From contig NZ_QVMN01000001.1 of the NCBI RefSeq assembly GCF_010501075.1, positions 248,001 to 312,000 on the forward strand: 64,000 nucleotides of DNA. Reading direction: 5' to 3'. This DNA comes from Dysgonomonas sp. 25. Lineage in GTDB: Bacteria > Bacteroidota > Bacteroidia > Bacteroidales > Dysgonomonadaceae. The notes below the pieces were generated by a model. It was not told the DNA's origin and did no database searches. It saw only the letters and a list, made by a program, of their open reading frames with translations. Position 1 is the stretch's first letter, and each line of letters begins with the position of its first letter. Both the position numbers and the translations under genes were made by a program. This document shows positions 33,504-42,321 of this stretch, one piece after another.

Positions 33504-34574
33504 ATGAATACATTTGGAAATATTTTTCGTCTTACATCTTTTGGCGAGTCTCACGGAGCCGCTATCGGGGGAGTGATAGACGGTTGTCCGGCGGGAATAA
33601 AAGTTGATATGGAGTTTATCCAGAACGAACTGAATCGTCGCCGTCCGGGGCAGTCTGCTATTACTACACCACGCAAAGAACCGGACGAAGTAGAATTCCT
33701 GTCGGGCATTTACGAAGGATATACGACAGGTGTTTCCATCGGATTCATTGTCCGCAATACCAATCAGCATTCCTCCGACTACGACAATCTGAAGGACGTT
33801 TACCGCCCTTCGCATGCCGATTACACCTATCAGCAAAAGTATGGAATCCGCGACCATCGGGGTGGGGGGCGCTCGTCTGCCCGCGAAACAATAGCCCGCT
33901 GTGTGGCAGGAGCTATTGCCAAGTTAGCGCTGCAACAGCTGAATATTTCCGTCACCGCTTATACATCGCAAGTAGGTGCTATCCAATTAGATAACGATTA
34001 TACCCGATACGACCTCTCTAAAATCGAGGCTACCCCTGTCCGCTGTCCGGATATGAAAAAAGCCGATGAGATGATTGAGCTTATCAAAGAAGTCAAATCC
34101 AAAGGCGATACCATCGGGGGAGTTGTCACTTGCATCATTCAGGGAACTCCTACCGGTTTGGGCGAACCCGTATTCGGCAAGCTACATGCCGCATTAGGCA
34201 GTGCCATGTTGAGCATCAATGCCGTGAAAGGATTTGAATATGGCGACGGCTTCGATGTAAGCCATCGCGGCTCGGAAGTCAATGACGTCTTCTACAACGA
34301 TAACGGCAAAATCAGTACCCGTACCAATCATTCGGGGGGAATACAAGGCGGAATATCAAACGGACAGGACATCTATTTCAGGGTAGCATTCAAGCCTGTA
34401 GCCACCATATTGATGAACCAACAAACAGTAAATAAAGAAGGGGAGGATGTCGAACTGAAAGCCCGTGGACGTCACGATGCCTGCGTTCTTCCGCGTGCTG
34501 TGCCTATTGTGGAGGCTATGGCGGCAATGACTATTCTGGACTATTATCTGTTGAACAAGACTAAAGGAATGTAA
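33504..34574 (+). CDS. aroC: Chorismate synthase
   Basis: The 356-residue protein has the three AroC signatures: [20 protein letters not shown] near the start, [20 protein letters not shown] (about 113-132), and [17 protein letters not shown] at the end. It converts EPSP to chorismate with reduced FMN, the last step of the common aromatic pathway. The length is normal. It stands apart from other aro genes here; a dispersed hairpin repeat lies in its 5' region. Confidence 0.98.
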   Translation: MNTFGNIFRLTSFGESHGAAIGGVIDGCPAGIKVDMEFIQNELNRRRPGQSAITTPRKEPDEVEFLSGIYEGYTTGVSIGFIVRNTNQHSSDYDNLKDVYRPSHADYTYQQKYGIRDHRGGGRSSARETIARCVAGAIAKLALQQLNISVTAYTSQVGAIQLDNDYTRYDLSKIEATPVRCPDMKKADEMIELIKEVKSKGDTIGGVVTCIIQGTPTGLGEPVFGKLHAALGSAMLSINAVKGFEYGDGFDVSHRGSEVNDVFYNDNGKISTRTNHSGGIQGGISNGQDIYFRVAFKPVATILMNQQTVNKEGEDVELKARGRHDACVLPRAVPIVEAMAAMTILDYYLLNKTKGM

Positions 34575-34592
34575 GACTGGAGCAATATTTAG

Positions 34593-35207
34593 ATGATTGA
34601 GATTTTGGCCATAGTAATTTCTATTTTAGCTTTATTTTTTTCCTTATTGAAAGACTTTATTCTTCCTCTAATTAAGAAGCCAAAGCTAAAGTTCGATTAT
34701 GAAAATAAAGAGCCTTTCCGAAGATTTACACTTCCACAAAATCATGGAAAATCTTGCTTCTTAAGGATAAGGTTGAAAAATGTAGGGAAAAGACCTGCTA
34801 TTAATTGTCGCTGTCAAATTCTAAAAATAAAAAAAGGTAAAAACAACTATGGAGATTATGTAGGTTTTCCTATAAGATGGGCCTGCCGACCAGAAAAAGA
34901 TGTTATTTCAGCGGATAGGGAACGTTTGAATATTGGTCAGGGAGAAAGTGAATTTTTAGATATTGTTACAGCGAGTTCTTGTAATGAAGAAATCTATTTG
35001 TGCCAATATCATAAAGAAAATATTGGTATCTCAGATAAACTTGAACCTGGTAAATATGAAATATTCATAATTATAAGTGGTGATAATTTTCAACCTTATA
35101 TACTATCTTTTCATATTGAAAAAACAGCCAAAATAAACCCAGATGGATTAAATGGTAAAAAACTTACTTTAATGGAAGGTAAATCCCGTAATGAATTATT
35201 GAAATAA
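34593..35207 (+). CDS. Membrane-anchored hypothetical protein
   Basis: The 204-residue protein has an N-terminal membrane segment (IEILAIVISILALFFSLLKDFILPLI), then a soluble, beta-rich region (CFLRIRLKNVGKRPAINCRCQILKI..., EPGKYEIFIIISGDNFQPYILSFHI), which looks like an immunoglobulin-like sandwich. No family is recognised. Its sequence is clearly more AT-rich than aroC and the neighbours, so it may have been acquired. It begins 18 bases after aroC on the same strand. Confidence 0.65.
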   Translation: MIEILAIVISILALFFSLLKDFILPLIKKPKLKFDYENKEPFRRFTLPQNHGKSCFLRIRLKNVGKRPAINCRCQILKIKKGKNNYGDYVGFPIRWACRPEKDVISADRERLNIGQGESEFLDIVTASSCNEEIYLCQYHKENIGISDKLEPGKYEIFIIISGDNFQPYILSFHIEKTAKINPDGLNGKKLTLMEGKSRNELLK

Positions 35208-35215
35208 ACTCCTCT

Positions 35216-35527
35216 TTATCTGTTCTTTTGTAGCCCTTTCACCAAATGTTTGATAGCCAGAACAGGGCTTTTATATAACATGCGGGGGCCCGCATAGCGC
35301 ATTACTTCGCGGATTCTATCCCGCATTTGAGGCGAGTAACAATGTACCGGGCATTTCTGGCAGGTAGGCTTATCTTCTCCGAACTTGCAAGAGGCAACCC
35401 GTTTCAATGCATACTTTCTGAGCTCTTCGCAATCGGCACACAATGCTTTTGTAGAGCCATGCTTAGCAGCGCAATAGATGTATATCATCTTGGCTACAGT
35501 CTTTTGTTCGGTTCTGTTCATTGTCAA
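35216..35527 (-). CDS. YgbA-type nitrous-oxide-stimulated promoter family protein
   Basis: The 103-residue protein matches the YgbA_NO family. It has the conserved cysteines CADCEELRKYALKRVASCKFGEDKPTCQKCPVHCYSPQMRDRIREVMRYAGPRMLY, nearly the whole length of the family. Six cysteines suggest an Fe-S or zinc site; in Escherichia coli the homologous gene is induced by nitrosative stress. The name comes from promoter behaviour, and biochemical function is not settled. It is convergent with the hypothetical gene to its left. Confidence 0.88.
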   Translation of the reverse strand: MTMNRTEQKTVAKMIYIYCAAKHGSTKALCADCEELRKYALKRVASCKFGEDKPTCQKCPVHCYSPQMRDRIREVMRYAGPRMLYKSPVLAIKHLVKGLQKNR

Positions 35528-35546
35528 ACAACAGCCTGTTTGGAGA

Positions 35547-36281
35547 TTATTCGAAGTTGAATATCAGGGATATCATGCGTGTTTTCCCTGACTTCACCGC
35601 ATTGCGGTATTTCAGCATATCCATGTCCGTCAGGTCCGAAGTGTCCTGATTCACCACATCAGCCAATCCGAGAGAGAAGCGGAGTTCGGGACATAATTTA
35701 AACATTTTGAGGTAGATATTACACCCTATACCAAAATCGAGGCCATAGTCCATGTTCTCGAAGCGGATAGCTTCGTCTTTCTTATTTCCCAATGCCCAGC
35801 TTCCGTATCCTCCGAACAGGAAATAGGGGCGGGCATTGTGTATGCGTCCTCCGCTGAATTTTATATGCAGGGGTGCGGTGATATAGTTGCTTCGGTATGC
35901 CTTTTCGTACTTCTCACCTGTCGATTGCTCGCGATAGGCAAACTTCTTCTCCCCAAAGTGTAATCCGGGAGAAAAGCGGACATTCAGGTATTGATTGATA
36001 TACCTGTCGGCAATAAATCCGACACTGAATCCGGGCGAGTAGGAGGGTACATCGGCAAACCAGACCTCGCCGGTAGAGGTAGGCGTACCTGTATTCTTCA
36101 TCACTAAATCTTGTGTATGAATGCCAACATAAAAACCTAAATGATAGAGCTTCTGATCGGCATAAGGGAGATTCTGCACCTGATGGTACGACTGGGCGTT
36201 GGCGGATAGCGCCATCATGCCCGAAAGCAGGATAAGGAGTGTGGTGTATATATTCTTTATTTTCATTCTTCTGTTTATCAT
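35547..36281 (-). CDS. porT: PorT-family outer membrane protein (type IX secretion-like)
   Basis: The 244-residue protein has a signal peptide after a short basic start; either M1 or M6 (MKIKN) could initiate. It has the PorT pattern PYADQKLYHLGFYVGIHTQDLVMKNTG and RYINQYLNVRFSPGLHFGEKKFAYRE, then an eight-strand-like barrel ending MISLIFNFE. PorT is an outer membrane component of the type IX secretion system in Porphyromonas gingivalis. The family is present even in Bacteroidales without obvious T9SS cargo, so secretion is inferred, not shown. Confidence 0.75.
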   Translation of the reverse strand: MINRRMKIKNIYTTLLILLSGMMALSANAQSYHQVQNLPYADQKLYHLGFYVGIHTQDLVMKNTGTPTSTGEVWFADVPSYSPGFSVGFIADRYINQYLNVRFSPGLHFGEKKFAYREQSTGEKYEKAYRSNYITAPLHIKFSGGRIHNARPYFLFGGYGSWALGNKKDEAIRFENMDYGLDFGIGCNIYLKMFKLCPELRFSLGLADVVNQDTSDLTDMDMLKYRNAVKSGKTRMISLIFNFE

Positions 36282-36458
36282 CTACAACGGTTAAAGCCCC
36301 GTATTTAGTATATTTATCTTTATATCTTCTTTAGAAAGATTCAAAACTATCATTTTATTCTTAAAATAAGTAAATTAACAATTCACTGCAAAACAATATG
36401 TTGAATCTTTTTGTTTCTTGTGTATAGATAACATATATGAAACCATTATTATTATCTA

Positions 36459-36490
36459 TTTGCTATAAAACAAAAAACTATTTATATTTG
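36459..36490 (+). promoter_or_regulatory. Promoter of the ferredoxin gene
   Basis: TTTG (36459-36462), 20 bases, TATATTTG (36483-36490). This is an ideal Bacteroidetes promoter, 40 bases before the start codon, fitting the high expression expected of ferredoxin. Confidence 0.82.
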
Positions 36491-36529
36491 TCATATCAAA
36501 GTTAGTAATAATATTAAAATTTAGAAACT

Positions 36530-36697
36530 ATGGCTTACGTAATTAATGAAGACTGTATAGCATGTGGTACTTGCATCGACGAATGTCCGGTATCAGCTAT
36601 TTCTGAGGGCGATATCTATAAAATCGATCCTGATACATGTACTGATTGTGGTACTTGTGCAGATGTATGTCCGACAGAAGCAATTCATCCGGCTTAA
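36530..36697 (+). CDS. 2[4Fe-4S] ferredoxin
   Basis: A 55-residue protein, too short for many gene finders: MAYVINEDCIACGTCIDECP, then KIDPDTCTDCGTCADVCPTEAI. Each half carries CxxCxxCxxxCP, giving two [4Fe-4S] clusters as in clostridial ferredoxins. It carries electrons at low potential, for example for pyruvate:ferredoxin oxidoreductase. It is monocistronic, with a strong promoter and terminator. The dehydratase activase 9 kb away would be a conceivable electron acceptor, but that is speculation. Confidence 0.95.
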   Translation: MAYVINEDCIACGTCIDECPVSAISEGDIYKIDPDTCTDCGTCADVCPTEAIHPA

Positions 36698-36720
36698 TTT
36701 ATACCGGGAATTAAAATAAT

Positions 36721-36757
36721 AAGAGGCTGTTCGATTGAGCAGCCTCTCTTTTTATGT
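36721..36757. terminator. Bidirectional terminator between ferredoxin and ilvC
   Basis: AGAGGCTG (36722-36729) and CAGCCTCT (36740-36747) around a 10-base loop. TCTTTTT follows on the plus strand and TATTATTTT on the minus strand, so it ends both the ferredoxin gene and the ilv operon. Confidence 0.85.
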
Positions 36758-36774
36758 CCGGTTCATTCGGATGA

Positions 36775-37821
36775 TTAGTTATTTTCCGGTCTTAGTTTAC
36801 GAACCGTTTCGCCCGTACGCCACATTTCGCTTTCGCGCAATGCTTTGAGTTCTTCCTCTAACTTCTCGCGATAGTCAGGTTGCGAATTGGTATCGATAGA
36901 GCGTTGAGCTTCGTTACCGCATGCCACTTCTTTATAAAGCTTCTCAAAAACAGGCTTGGTTGCATCATGGAAAGGTGTCATCCAGTCCAATGCTCCACGC
37001 TGAGCCGTAGTAGAACAGTTGGCATACATCCAGTCCATTCCCTTTTCGGCAAATAGTGGCATCAAAGACTGTGTAAGTTCCTCTACCGTTTCGTTAAATG
37101 CTTCCGACGGAGAGTGTCCATTCTCGCGCAATACCTCGTATTGAGCCAGTAACAGGCCCTGTATAGCACCCATCAATGTACCGCGTTCGCCAGTAAGGTC
37201 TGAATATACCTCACGTTTGAAGTCTGTTTCGAACAAATAGCCCGAACCTACACCGATACCCAGCGCTATTACACGTTCTTTGGCACGTCCTGTCGCATCC
37301 TGAAAGATAGCATAGCTCGAGTTCAAACCGCGTCCTTCGAGGAACATGCGGCGAAGGCTCGTTCCCGATCCTTTAGGCGCAACAAGGATAACATCTACAT
37401 CAGCCGGAGGAATGATACCTGTACGCTCTTTGTAGGTGATACCGAATCCATGGGAGAAATAAAGGGCTTTTCCTGCTGTCAGGTAAGGCTTGATACGCGG
37501 CCATACTTCGATTTGAGCAGCATCCGACAACAGGTATTGGATAACTGTACCCTTTTCGGCAGCTTCTTCTATTTCGAATAATGTTTCGCCCGGAACCCAG
37601 CCGTCAGCAATGGCTTTTTCCCATGTTTTGCCTCCTTTGCGTTGTCCTACGATGACATTGAAACCGTTGTCGCGCAGGTTAAGGGCTTGTCCCGGTCCTT
37701 GTACACCGTAACCGATAACTGCTATGGTTTCGTTTTTCATTACTTCTCTTGCTTTTTCCAAAGGAAACTCTTCACGGGTAGCTACATTTTCGACTACCCC
37801 TCCAAAATTCATTTCTGCCAT
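36775..37821 (-). CDS. ilvC: Ketol-acid reductoisomerase
   Basis: The 348-residue class I enzyme has the Rossmann motif AVIGYGVQGPGQALNLRDNG (about 34-53), GQRKGGKTWEKA for NADP phosphate binding, VAPKGSGTSLRRMFLEGRG, and the Mg-binding DLTGERGTLMG. It turns acetolactate or acetohydroxybutyrate into the dihydroxy acids. It is the last gene of the leftward ilv operon, 57 bases after the thioesterase gene. Confidence 0.96.
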   Translation of the reverse strand: MAEMNFGGVVENVATREEFPLEKAREVMKNETIAVIGYGVQGPGQALNLRDNGFNVIVGQRKGGKTWEKAIADGWVPGETLFEIEEAAEKGTVIQYLLSDAAQIEVWPRIKPYLTAGKALYFSHGFGITYKERTGIIPPADVDVILVAPKGSGTSLRRMFLEGRGLNSSYAIFQDATGRAKERVIALGIGVGSGYLFETDFKREVYSDLTGERGTLMGAIQGLLLAQYEVLRENGHSPSEAFNETVEELTQSLMPLFAEKGMDWMYANCSTTAQRGALDWMTPFHDATKPVFEKLYKEVACGNEAQRSIDTNSQPDYREKLEEELKALRESEMWRTGETVRKLRPENN

Positions 37822-37878
37822 GATAAATTTACTTTTTGTTTTAAATTATAATATGTATTACTTCTTCTCTCGCTATTG

Positions 37879-38616
37879 TTATTGCCATGTTATACGTGTG
37901 GCACTCACAATCGTTTCGCCATCTTTCATCTCGAGGATATAGCGGGAATCTTCCTCCTTCTTTTGCAGAATATCGATTTTCCGTCCGTATTGCCCTTCGG
38001 ATAAATAGTTGATTTCGAAACGTTTTATTTCTTTCTCCTTGAACAGGTTGATATCGAATACATCGACAAAATGTTCGATATATTTCATGCTGTTCAAGTG
38101 TTTATTGATGTCTATATCGCTGTATTTCACAACAAAGCTGCCCGCTATTGCAGCACCCTCTTTCAATACAGGTATTTTGCTCAAATCCTCGATAGGGCAT
38201 TCCTTACTTTCATCTATGTAATCGGTTAAGCGGAACAACTCCAATACATTGGTCGGCTTACGCGTAGTCATATCTATAGATGCCCACAACGATTTGGCAT
38301 ATCCTATTTCTTTGCCTTCGGAATCCTCAAAAGCGAAAAAACGTTCAGTGAAAAGGCGGTTAACACTATGCACCCATGTCTTGATAACCATAACCGTATC
38401 ATTCTTAGGATATTCGAGCAATTCGATAGCCATGCGCGAAAGCACCCATACCCGTTGCTGCGAGGTCATGGCCGAATAGCCGAAACCGCGTTCTTCGGCA
38501 TGTTTGGTAGCTGCCTGCAACATAAATCCGCCAATCATAGGCAAGGTTGCTTTCCCCCGAAAGTCCGAGAGGTAGGCATCTATCATAAATTCATATCTAC
38601 CGATAGTAGGTATCAT
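37879..38616 (-). CDS. Acyl-ACP thioesterase (FatA/FatB-like)
   Basis: The 245-residue double-hotdog protein has YEFMIDAYLSDFRGKATLPMIGGFMLQAATKHAEERGFG in the first half and the SDIDINKHLNSMKYIEHFVDVF motif with catalytic Asn-His (about 170-190). It releases fatty acids from acyl carrier protein; in Bacteroidetes, these lie in the ilv operon surprisingly often, perhaps linking branched-chain precursors to branched fatty acids. It lies between ilvN (6 bases) and ilvC. The physiological role is inferred. Confidence 0.88.
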   Translation of the reverse strand: MIPTIGRYEFMIDAYLSDFRGKATLPMIGGFMLQAATKHAEERGFGYSAMTSQQRVWVLSRMAIELLEYPKNDTVMVIKTWVHSVNRLFTERFFAFEDSEGKEIGYAKSLWASIDMTTRKPTNVLELFRLTDYIDESKECPIEDLSKIPVLKEGAAIAGSFVVKYSDIDINKHLNSMKYIEHFVDVFDINLFKEKEIKRFEINYLSEGQYGRKIDILQKKEEDSRYILEMKDGETIVSATRITWQ

Positions 38617-38622
38617 AAAACG

Positions 38623-39174
38623 TTATTTTGAGTTATGTTTTTTGTCTAATTCGCGGAGCATGTCGCTCAATCGTTCTATCTTCGATTTCGTAATGGCAAT
38701 GCGCCCCGAACGAATGAATTGCAGCACGCCGATTGTGGCGCTCAACTCTTTAAAAAGTTCCTGCGTCTCTTTGTGATGTCCAGTCTTCTGGATAACTACA
38801 CTGTTCTCGTTTATATCGAGGACAAAAGCATTATGCTTACGGATAAGCTCTTCTGCCGAAACCATTTTCAGGAAATCGGGCGTGGAAAGCTTATACAGGG
38901 CTATCTCCTGATGAATCAACTCGTCGTCGGTGTTGTAGTACGCTTTCAGCACATCCACACGCTTATCTATTTGCAGGACAACCTTTTTGATAGTTTCCTC
39001 GTCGCTGAATACCGTAATGGTAAACTTATGTATGCCTTCGATGGCCGATGGCGATACCGATAAGGTTTCGATGTTTAGTTGCCGACGGATAAAAACACTG
39101 GTTACCTGCCCCAACAAGCCGACTGTATTTTCCGAGAAAACGGTTACTGTATATAATATTTTATTCTCCATCAC
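38623..39174 (-). CDS. ilvN: Acetolactate synthase small regulatory subunit
   Basis: The 183-residue protein starts with an ACT domain: YTVTVFSENTVGLLGQVTSVFIRRQLNIETLSVSPSAIEG. The second domain (KMVSAEELIRKHNAFVLDINENSVVIQKTGHHKETQELF) completes the usual IlvH/IlvN length. It binds valine and controls the large subunit. It lies 2 bases after the second lipoprotein gene and is thus separated from ilvB by two unrelated genes. Confidence 0.93.
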   Translation of the reverse strand: MMENKILYTVTVFSENTVGLLGQVTSVFIRRQLNIETLSVSPSAIEGIHKFTITVFSDEETIKKVVLQIDKRVDVLKAYYNTDDELIHQEIALYKLSTPDFLKMVSAEELIRKHNAFVLDINENSVVIQKTGHHKETQELFKELSATIGVLQFIRSGRIAITKSKIERLSDMLRELDKKHNSK

Positions 39175-39176
39175 TG

Positions 39177-39671
39177 TTATGGTAACATTTTTGAGTATCT
39201 GAAATCTAATTCTCTTATAAGTATATTACATAATTCGTCTTGAGAAATCAATGAGTCCACCCGGAAAGATGTTTCCCCAAAGTTAGCGATTCTTCTCCAA
39301 TCGGACACATCCCAGATGAAATGTTCCATATTGAATGTAGGATTCCCGACGGAATCTTTCTTCTCATACAACGAGATGCGGTATCGCCGTGTGCCGTTCA
39401 ACAAATTACCGGAAGGCAATTCCTTGAAATCGAAATAATTATAGATGATAGAATCAGCACCTTCTTTCGTATATGGCTTCTCCCAATTGTAGAGGGTATC
39501 GGACATACCTTTATAGCTGTTTTCGAAACAAGCTTTGATTTCGGGATAGGCGATATTGGCGTCTACATAGATATTACGTACCTCGTATTTGCCTTTATCC
39601 GATGAGCAGCTATATAATACCCCCAAAAGAGATATAATAATACACATTATGATAATATAAACTTTATTCAT
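39177..39671 (-). CDS. Lipoprotein, unknown function (inside the ilv operon)
   Basis: The 164-residue protein has a lipoprotein signal (IIMCIIISLLGVLYSCSSDKG, lipobox LYSC). The rest is soluble, with alternating strands and conserved-looking tryptophans (DVSDWRRI). No family is recognised. It overlaps the previous lipoprotein gene by 4 bases and is followed after 2 bases by ilvN, so it must be translated with the operon. A role in amino acid synthesis is not evident. Confidence 0.72.
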   Translation of the reverse strand: MNKVYIIIMCIIISLLGVLYSCSSDKGKYEVRNIYVDANIAYPEIKACFENSYKGMSDTLYNWEKPYTKEGADSIIYNYFDFKELPSGNLLNGTRRYRISLYEKKDSVGNPTFNMEHFIWDVSDWRRIANFGETSFRVDSLISQDELCNILIRELDFRYSKMLP

Positions 39672-40612
39672 TCTTCTTCAAAAGTAATTGTATATGAATC
39701 TATTAGTTCGTATTTCCCGTTTATGTATTTATAAACTCTTGTTTCTTCTACATTTTCATCTATCATTTCAGAAACTGTTATTGTTTGGTTGAGATAGTCA
39801 GTCGAACGTTCGCTTAATATCCCGTCCATTATATCCGTTTCTTCAAATTGTTGAGAATCCTTATTGTACAGCCAATAACGATAAATCCCTCCCCGGGCAA
39901 GCCATTGCATATCCAAAGCAATATCGGGGTATCCATCGAAATTTATATCGCTCAAGTGTATTGTATTGCTTGACGGACGTGCATCTAAGCCGGCAATTTC
40001 CTGAACTACATTGTCCGATAAATCATAAATAACTATTTTTGTCAGGCTATCAGTATTAAAGCCTTTATCGGTATAATCACTTTTGAATGTAAACAAAGGA
40101 ACAGTTGTATCATAAAAATGCTGCATTTCAATAAGCTCTTCCTTTCCATGCTTCCATATCTTTTTACCTGACAATGTTCCTTTTTCTAAATCAATAACAG
40201 CTTCTATCCGTGTTTTCTCGACAGAATCTCTATTTATCACTTCTTTTCCAAACAAGTTCAGCCTATTTTCTACGAATTTCCCACTCATACCTCTATAAAT
40301 ATGAGGCGAAAACCTGGTATGTCTATTCCTATAAGTTATTTTTGACAAGGAATCTTTCTTATTGATACTGACAGACATAATAAGCTCTTCATCGCCAATT
40401 TTCCCGGTCAATACATAGTCATATATAACACACATTTCTTTCAATTGAGCATCACTTACTTGTGGAACAGCTTCTTTTTCTTCCGCTTCCACCGCCGGTA
40501 AGGGGGTAGGGAGCAAATCCGGTTTTTCTTGCTCTTTCCCTGCCATCTGACAGGAGAAAAGCAAAGCAGATAAAAGCAATATGATAATATGATGTATCTT
40601 TAGTTTACTCAT
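39668..40612 (-). CDS. Lipoprotein with XAC2610/FG-GAP-like repeat
   Basis: A 314-residue protein with a signal peptide and lipobox LLFSCQMAG (Cys21). A proline- and glutamate-rich linker follows, then a beta-rich region. HLSDINFDGYPDIALDMQ (about 218-235) resembles the calcium-loop motif of FG-GAP/XAC2610-type proteins. It overlaps ilvB by 8 bases and the next lipoprotein gene by 4 bases. It likely sits on the outer membrane; why it is in the ilv operon is unclear. Confidence 0.72.
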   Translation of the reverse strand: MSKLKIHHIIILLLSALLFSCQMAGKEQEKPDLLPTPLPAVEAEEKEAVPQVSDAQLKEMCVIYDYVLTGKIGDEELIMSVSINKKDSLSKITYRNRHTRFSPHIYRGMSGKFVENRLNLFGKEVINRDSVEKTRIEAVIDLEKGTLSGKKIWKHGKEELIEMQHFYDTTVPLFTFKSDYTDKGFNTDSLTKIVIYDLSDNVVQEIAGLDARPSSNTIHLSDINFDGYPDIALDMQWLARGGIYRYWLYNKDSQQFEETDIMDGILSERSTDYLNQTITVSEMIDENVEETRVYKYINGKYELIDSYTITFEEE

Positions 40613-42311
40613 TCCCCAACAATATATCGGTTATACAAGCCCCTGCCGGAACCATCGGGTAAATCATCCCTTCGTGCTCTATTTCAACATCCAGAATATA
40701 AGCGCCTTTGTGATTCAGCATTTCGGCGATAGCACCGTCTAATTCTTCGCGCGTCATTACCTTTCGCGCTTTTATGCCATAAGCATCGGCTATCTTTACG
40801 AAATCGGGGTTTATCAACTTCGTCTCCGAATAGCGTTTATTGAAAAACATATCCTGCCATTGGCGCACATTGCCAAGATAGTGATTATTTAGTATAATTA
40901 TCTTAACATCTGTGCCATATTGCATAATCGTTCCCAGCTCCTGAATGGTCATCTGAATACCTCCGTCGCCGGTGAAAAGGCAAACGGTACGCTCCGGAAC
41001 GCCATATTTAGCGCCTATCGCAGCCGGAAGCCCGAACCCCATTGTCCCCAATCCGCCCGATGTAACCATACTGCGCGTACGGTTATACTTGCAGTAGCGA
41101 ACGCTCATCATCTGGTTTTGACCGACATCGGTAACCATAACAGCATCATTTCCTGTGGCTTCCGATACCTTATTGATAACTTCACCCATCTTCAGATGTC
41201 CCGATTGAGGATGAAGCTCTTTCTCGATAACAACCTTATATTCTGTTTCTTCGTGCGGCTGAAATCCGGCAATCCAGTCGGTATGTTTTTGTGGTTCCAA
41301 CAGTTTGGTCACTTCTGCTATTGTTTCTTTGGCATCTCCTACAACCTTCACGTCCACAGCTACATTCTTGTTGATTTCGGACGAATCGATGTCGAAGTGG
41401 ATAATCTTTGCCTGCTTGGCATACGTATTCAGGTCACCCGTCACGCGGTCGTCGAAACGCATACCGATGGCGATAAGCACATCACATTCGTTCGTCTTCA
41501 TATTAGGGCCGATGTTTCCATGCATCCCCAACAATCCTTTATTCAACGGATAATCCGAAGGCATAGCCGACAATCCCAACACAGTAGAAGCTGCCGGAAT
41601 ATCCGCTTTTTCGAGGAAAGACATCAGCTCTTTCTCTGCTCCGCTCAGGATAACACCTTGTCCGACAAGGGCAAAAGGTTTCTTCGCCTGATTGATTAAT
41701 GCAGCAGCAGCTTCTATGTCTTTTTGTTTTATCTCGGGTTTCGGTTGATAGCTGCGGATAAACGTCGTTTTCTTGTATTCGAAATGGTCGATTAACCCGA
41801 ACTGGGCATCTTTGGTAATATCCAGTACCACTGGTCCGGGACGTCCGGTGGAGGCGATATAAAACGCCCGCGAAACAGCCCAAGCAATATCTTCGGCACG
41901 GCGTATCTGATAAGCCCATTTGGAGGTCGGTTGCGTAATGCCTACTACATCCGCCTCCTGAAAGGCATCGCTACCCAGCAGGGAAGAGGCTACCTGCCCT
42001 GTGATGACTACAATAGGCGTGCTATCTATCATAGCATCGGCTATACCTGTTATGGTATTGGTTGCCCCCGGCCCGGATGTCACCAATGCCACGCCGACCT
42101 TGCCCGATGTGCGGGCGTAGCCTTCGGCGGCATGAGTTGCTCCCTGTTCGTGGCGGACAAGAATATGATTCAGTTTATCTTTATAATCGTACAAGCTATC
42201 GAAAACAGGCATAATAGCTCCGCCGGGATAACCGAATATGGTGTCTACTCCTTCGTTTATCAATGATAGCATCAATGCTTCGCTGCCGTTAATCTCTTTA
42301 TTCATAACCAA
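40605..42311 (-). CDS. ilvB: Acetolactate synthase large subunit
   Basis: The 568-residue ThDP enzyme: INEGVDTIFGYPGGAIMPVFDSLYD, HEQGATHAAEGYARTSGKVG with the catalytic glutamate, and the ThDP motif GDGGIQMTIQELGTIMQYGTDVKIIILNN (about 439-467). It condenses pyruvate to acetolactate, or with 2-oxobutyrate to acetohydroxybutyrate. It follows ilvD by 10 bases. Confidence 0.96.
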   Translation of the reverse strand: MVMNKEINGSEALMLSLINEGVDTIFGYPGGAIMPVFDSLYDYKDKLNHILVRHEQGATHAAEGYARTSGKVGVALVTSGPGATNTITGIADAMIDSTPIVVITGQVASSLLGSDAFQEADVVGITQPTSKWAYQIRRAEDIAWAVSRAFYIASTGRPGPVVLDITKDAQFGLIDHFEYKKTTFIRSYQPKPEIKQKDIEAAAALINQAKKPFALVGQGVILSGAEKELMSFLEKADIPAASTVLGLSAMPSDYPLNKGLLGMHGNIGPNMKTNECDVLIAIGMRFDDRVTGDLNTYAKQAKIIHFDIDSSEINKNVAVDVKVVGDAKETIAEVTKLLEPQKHTDWIAGFQPHEETEYKVVIEKELHPQSGHLKMGEVINKVSEATGNDAVMVTDVGQNQMMSVRYCKYNRTRSMVTSGGLGTMGFGLPAAIGAKYGVPERTVCLFTGDGGIQMTIQELGTIMQYGTDVKIIILNNHYLGNVRQWQDMFFNKRYSETKLINPDFVKIADAYGIKARKVMTREELDGAIAEMLNHKGAYILDVEIEHEGMIYPMVPAGACITDILLGNE

Positions 42312-42321
42312 TTAATAATTC

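Noticed and set aside
41931-42266. ORFs opposite ilvB and ilvD
   Set aside because: They are mirror frames of highly conserved enzymes, with no promoters or ribosome sites.
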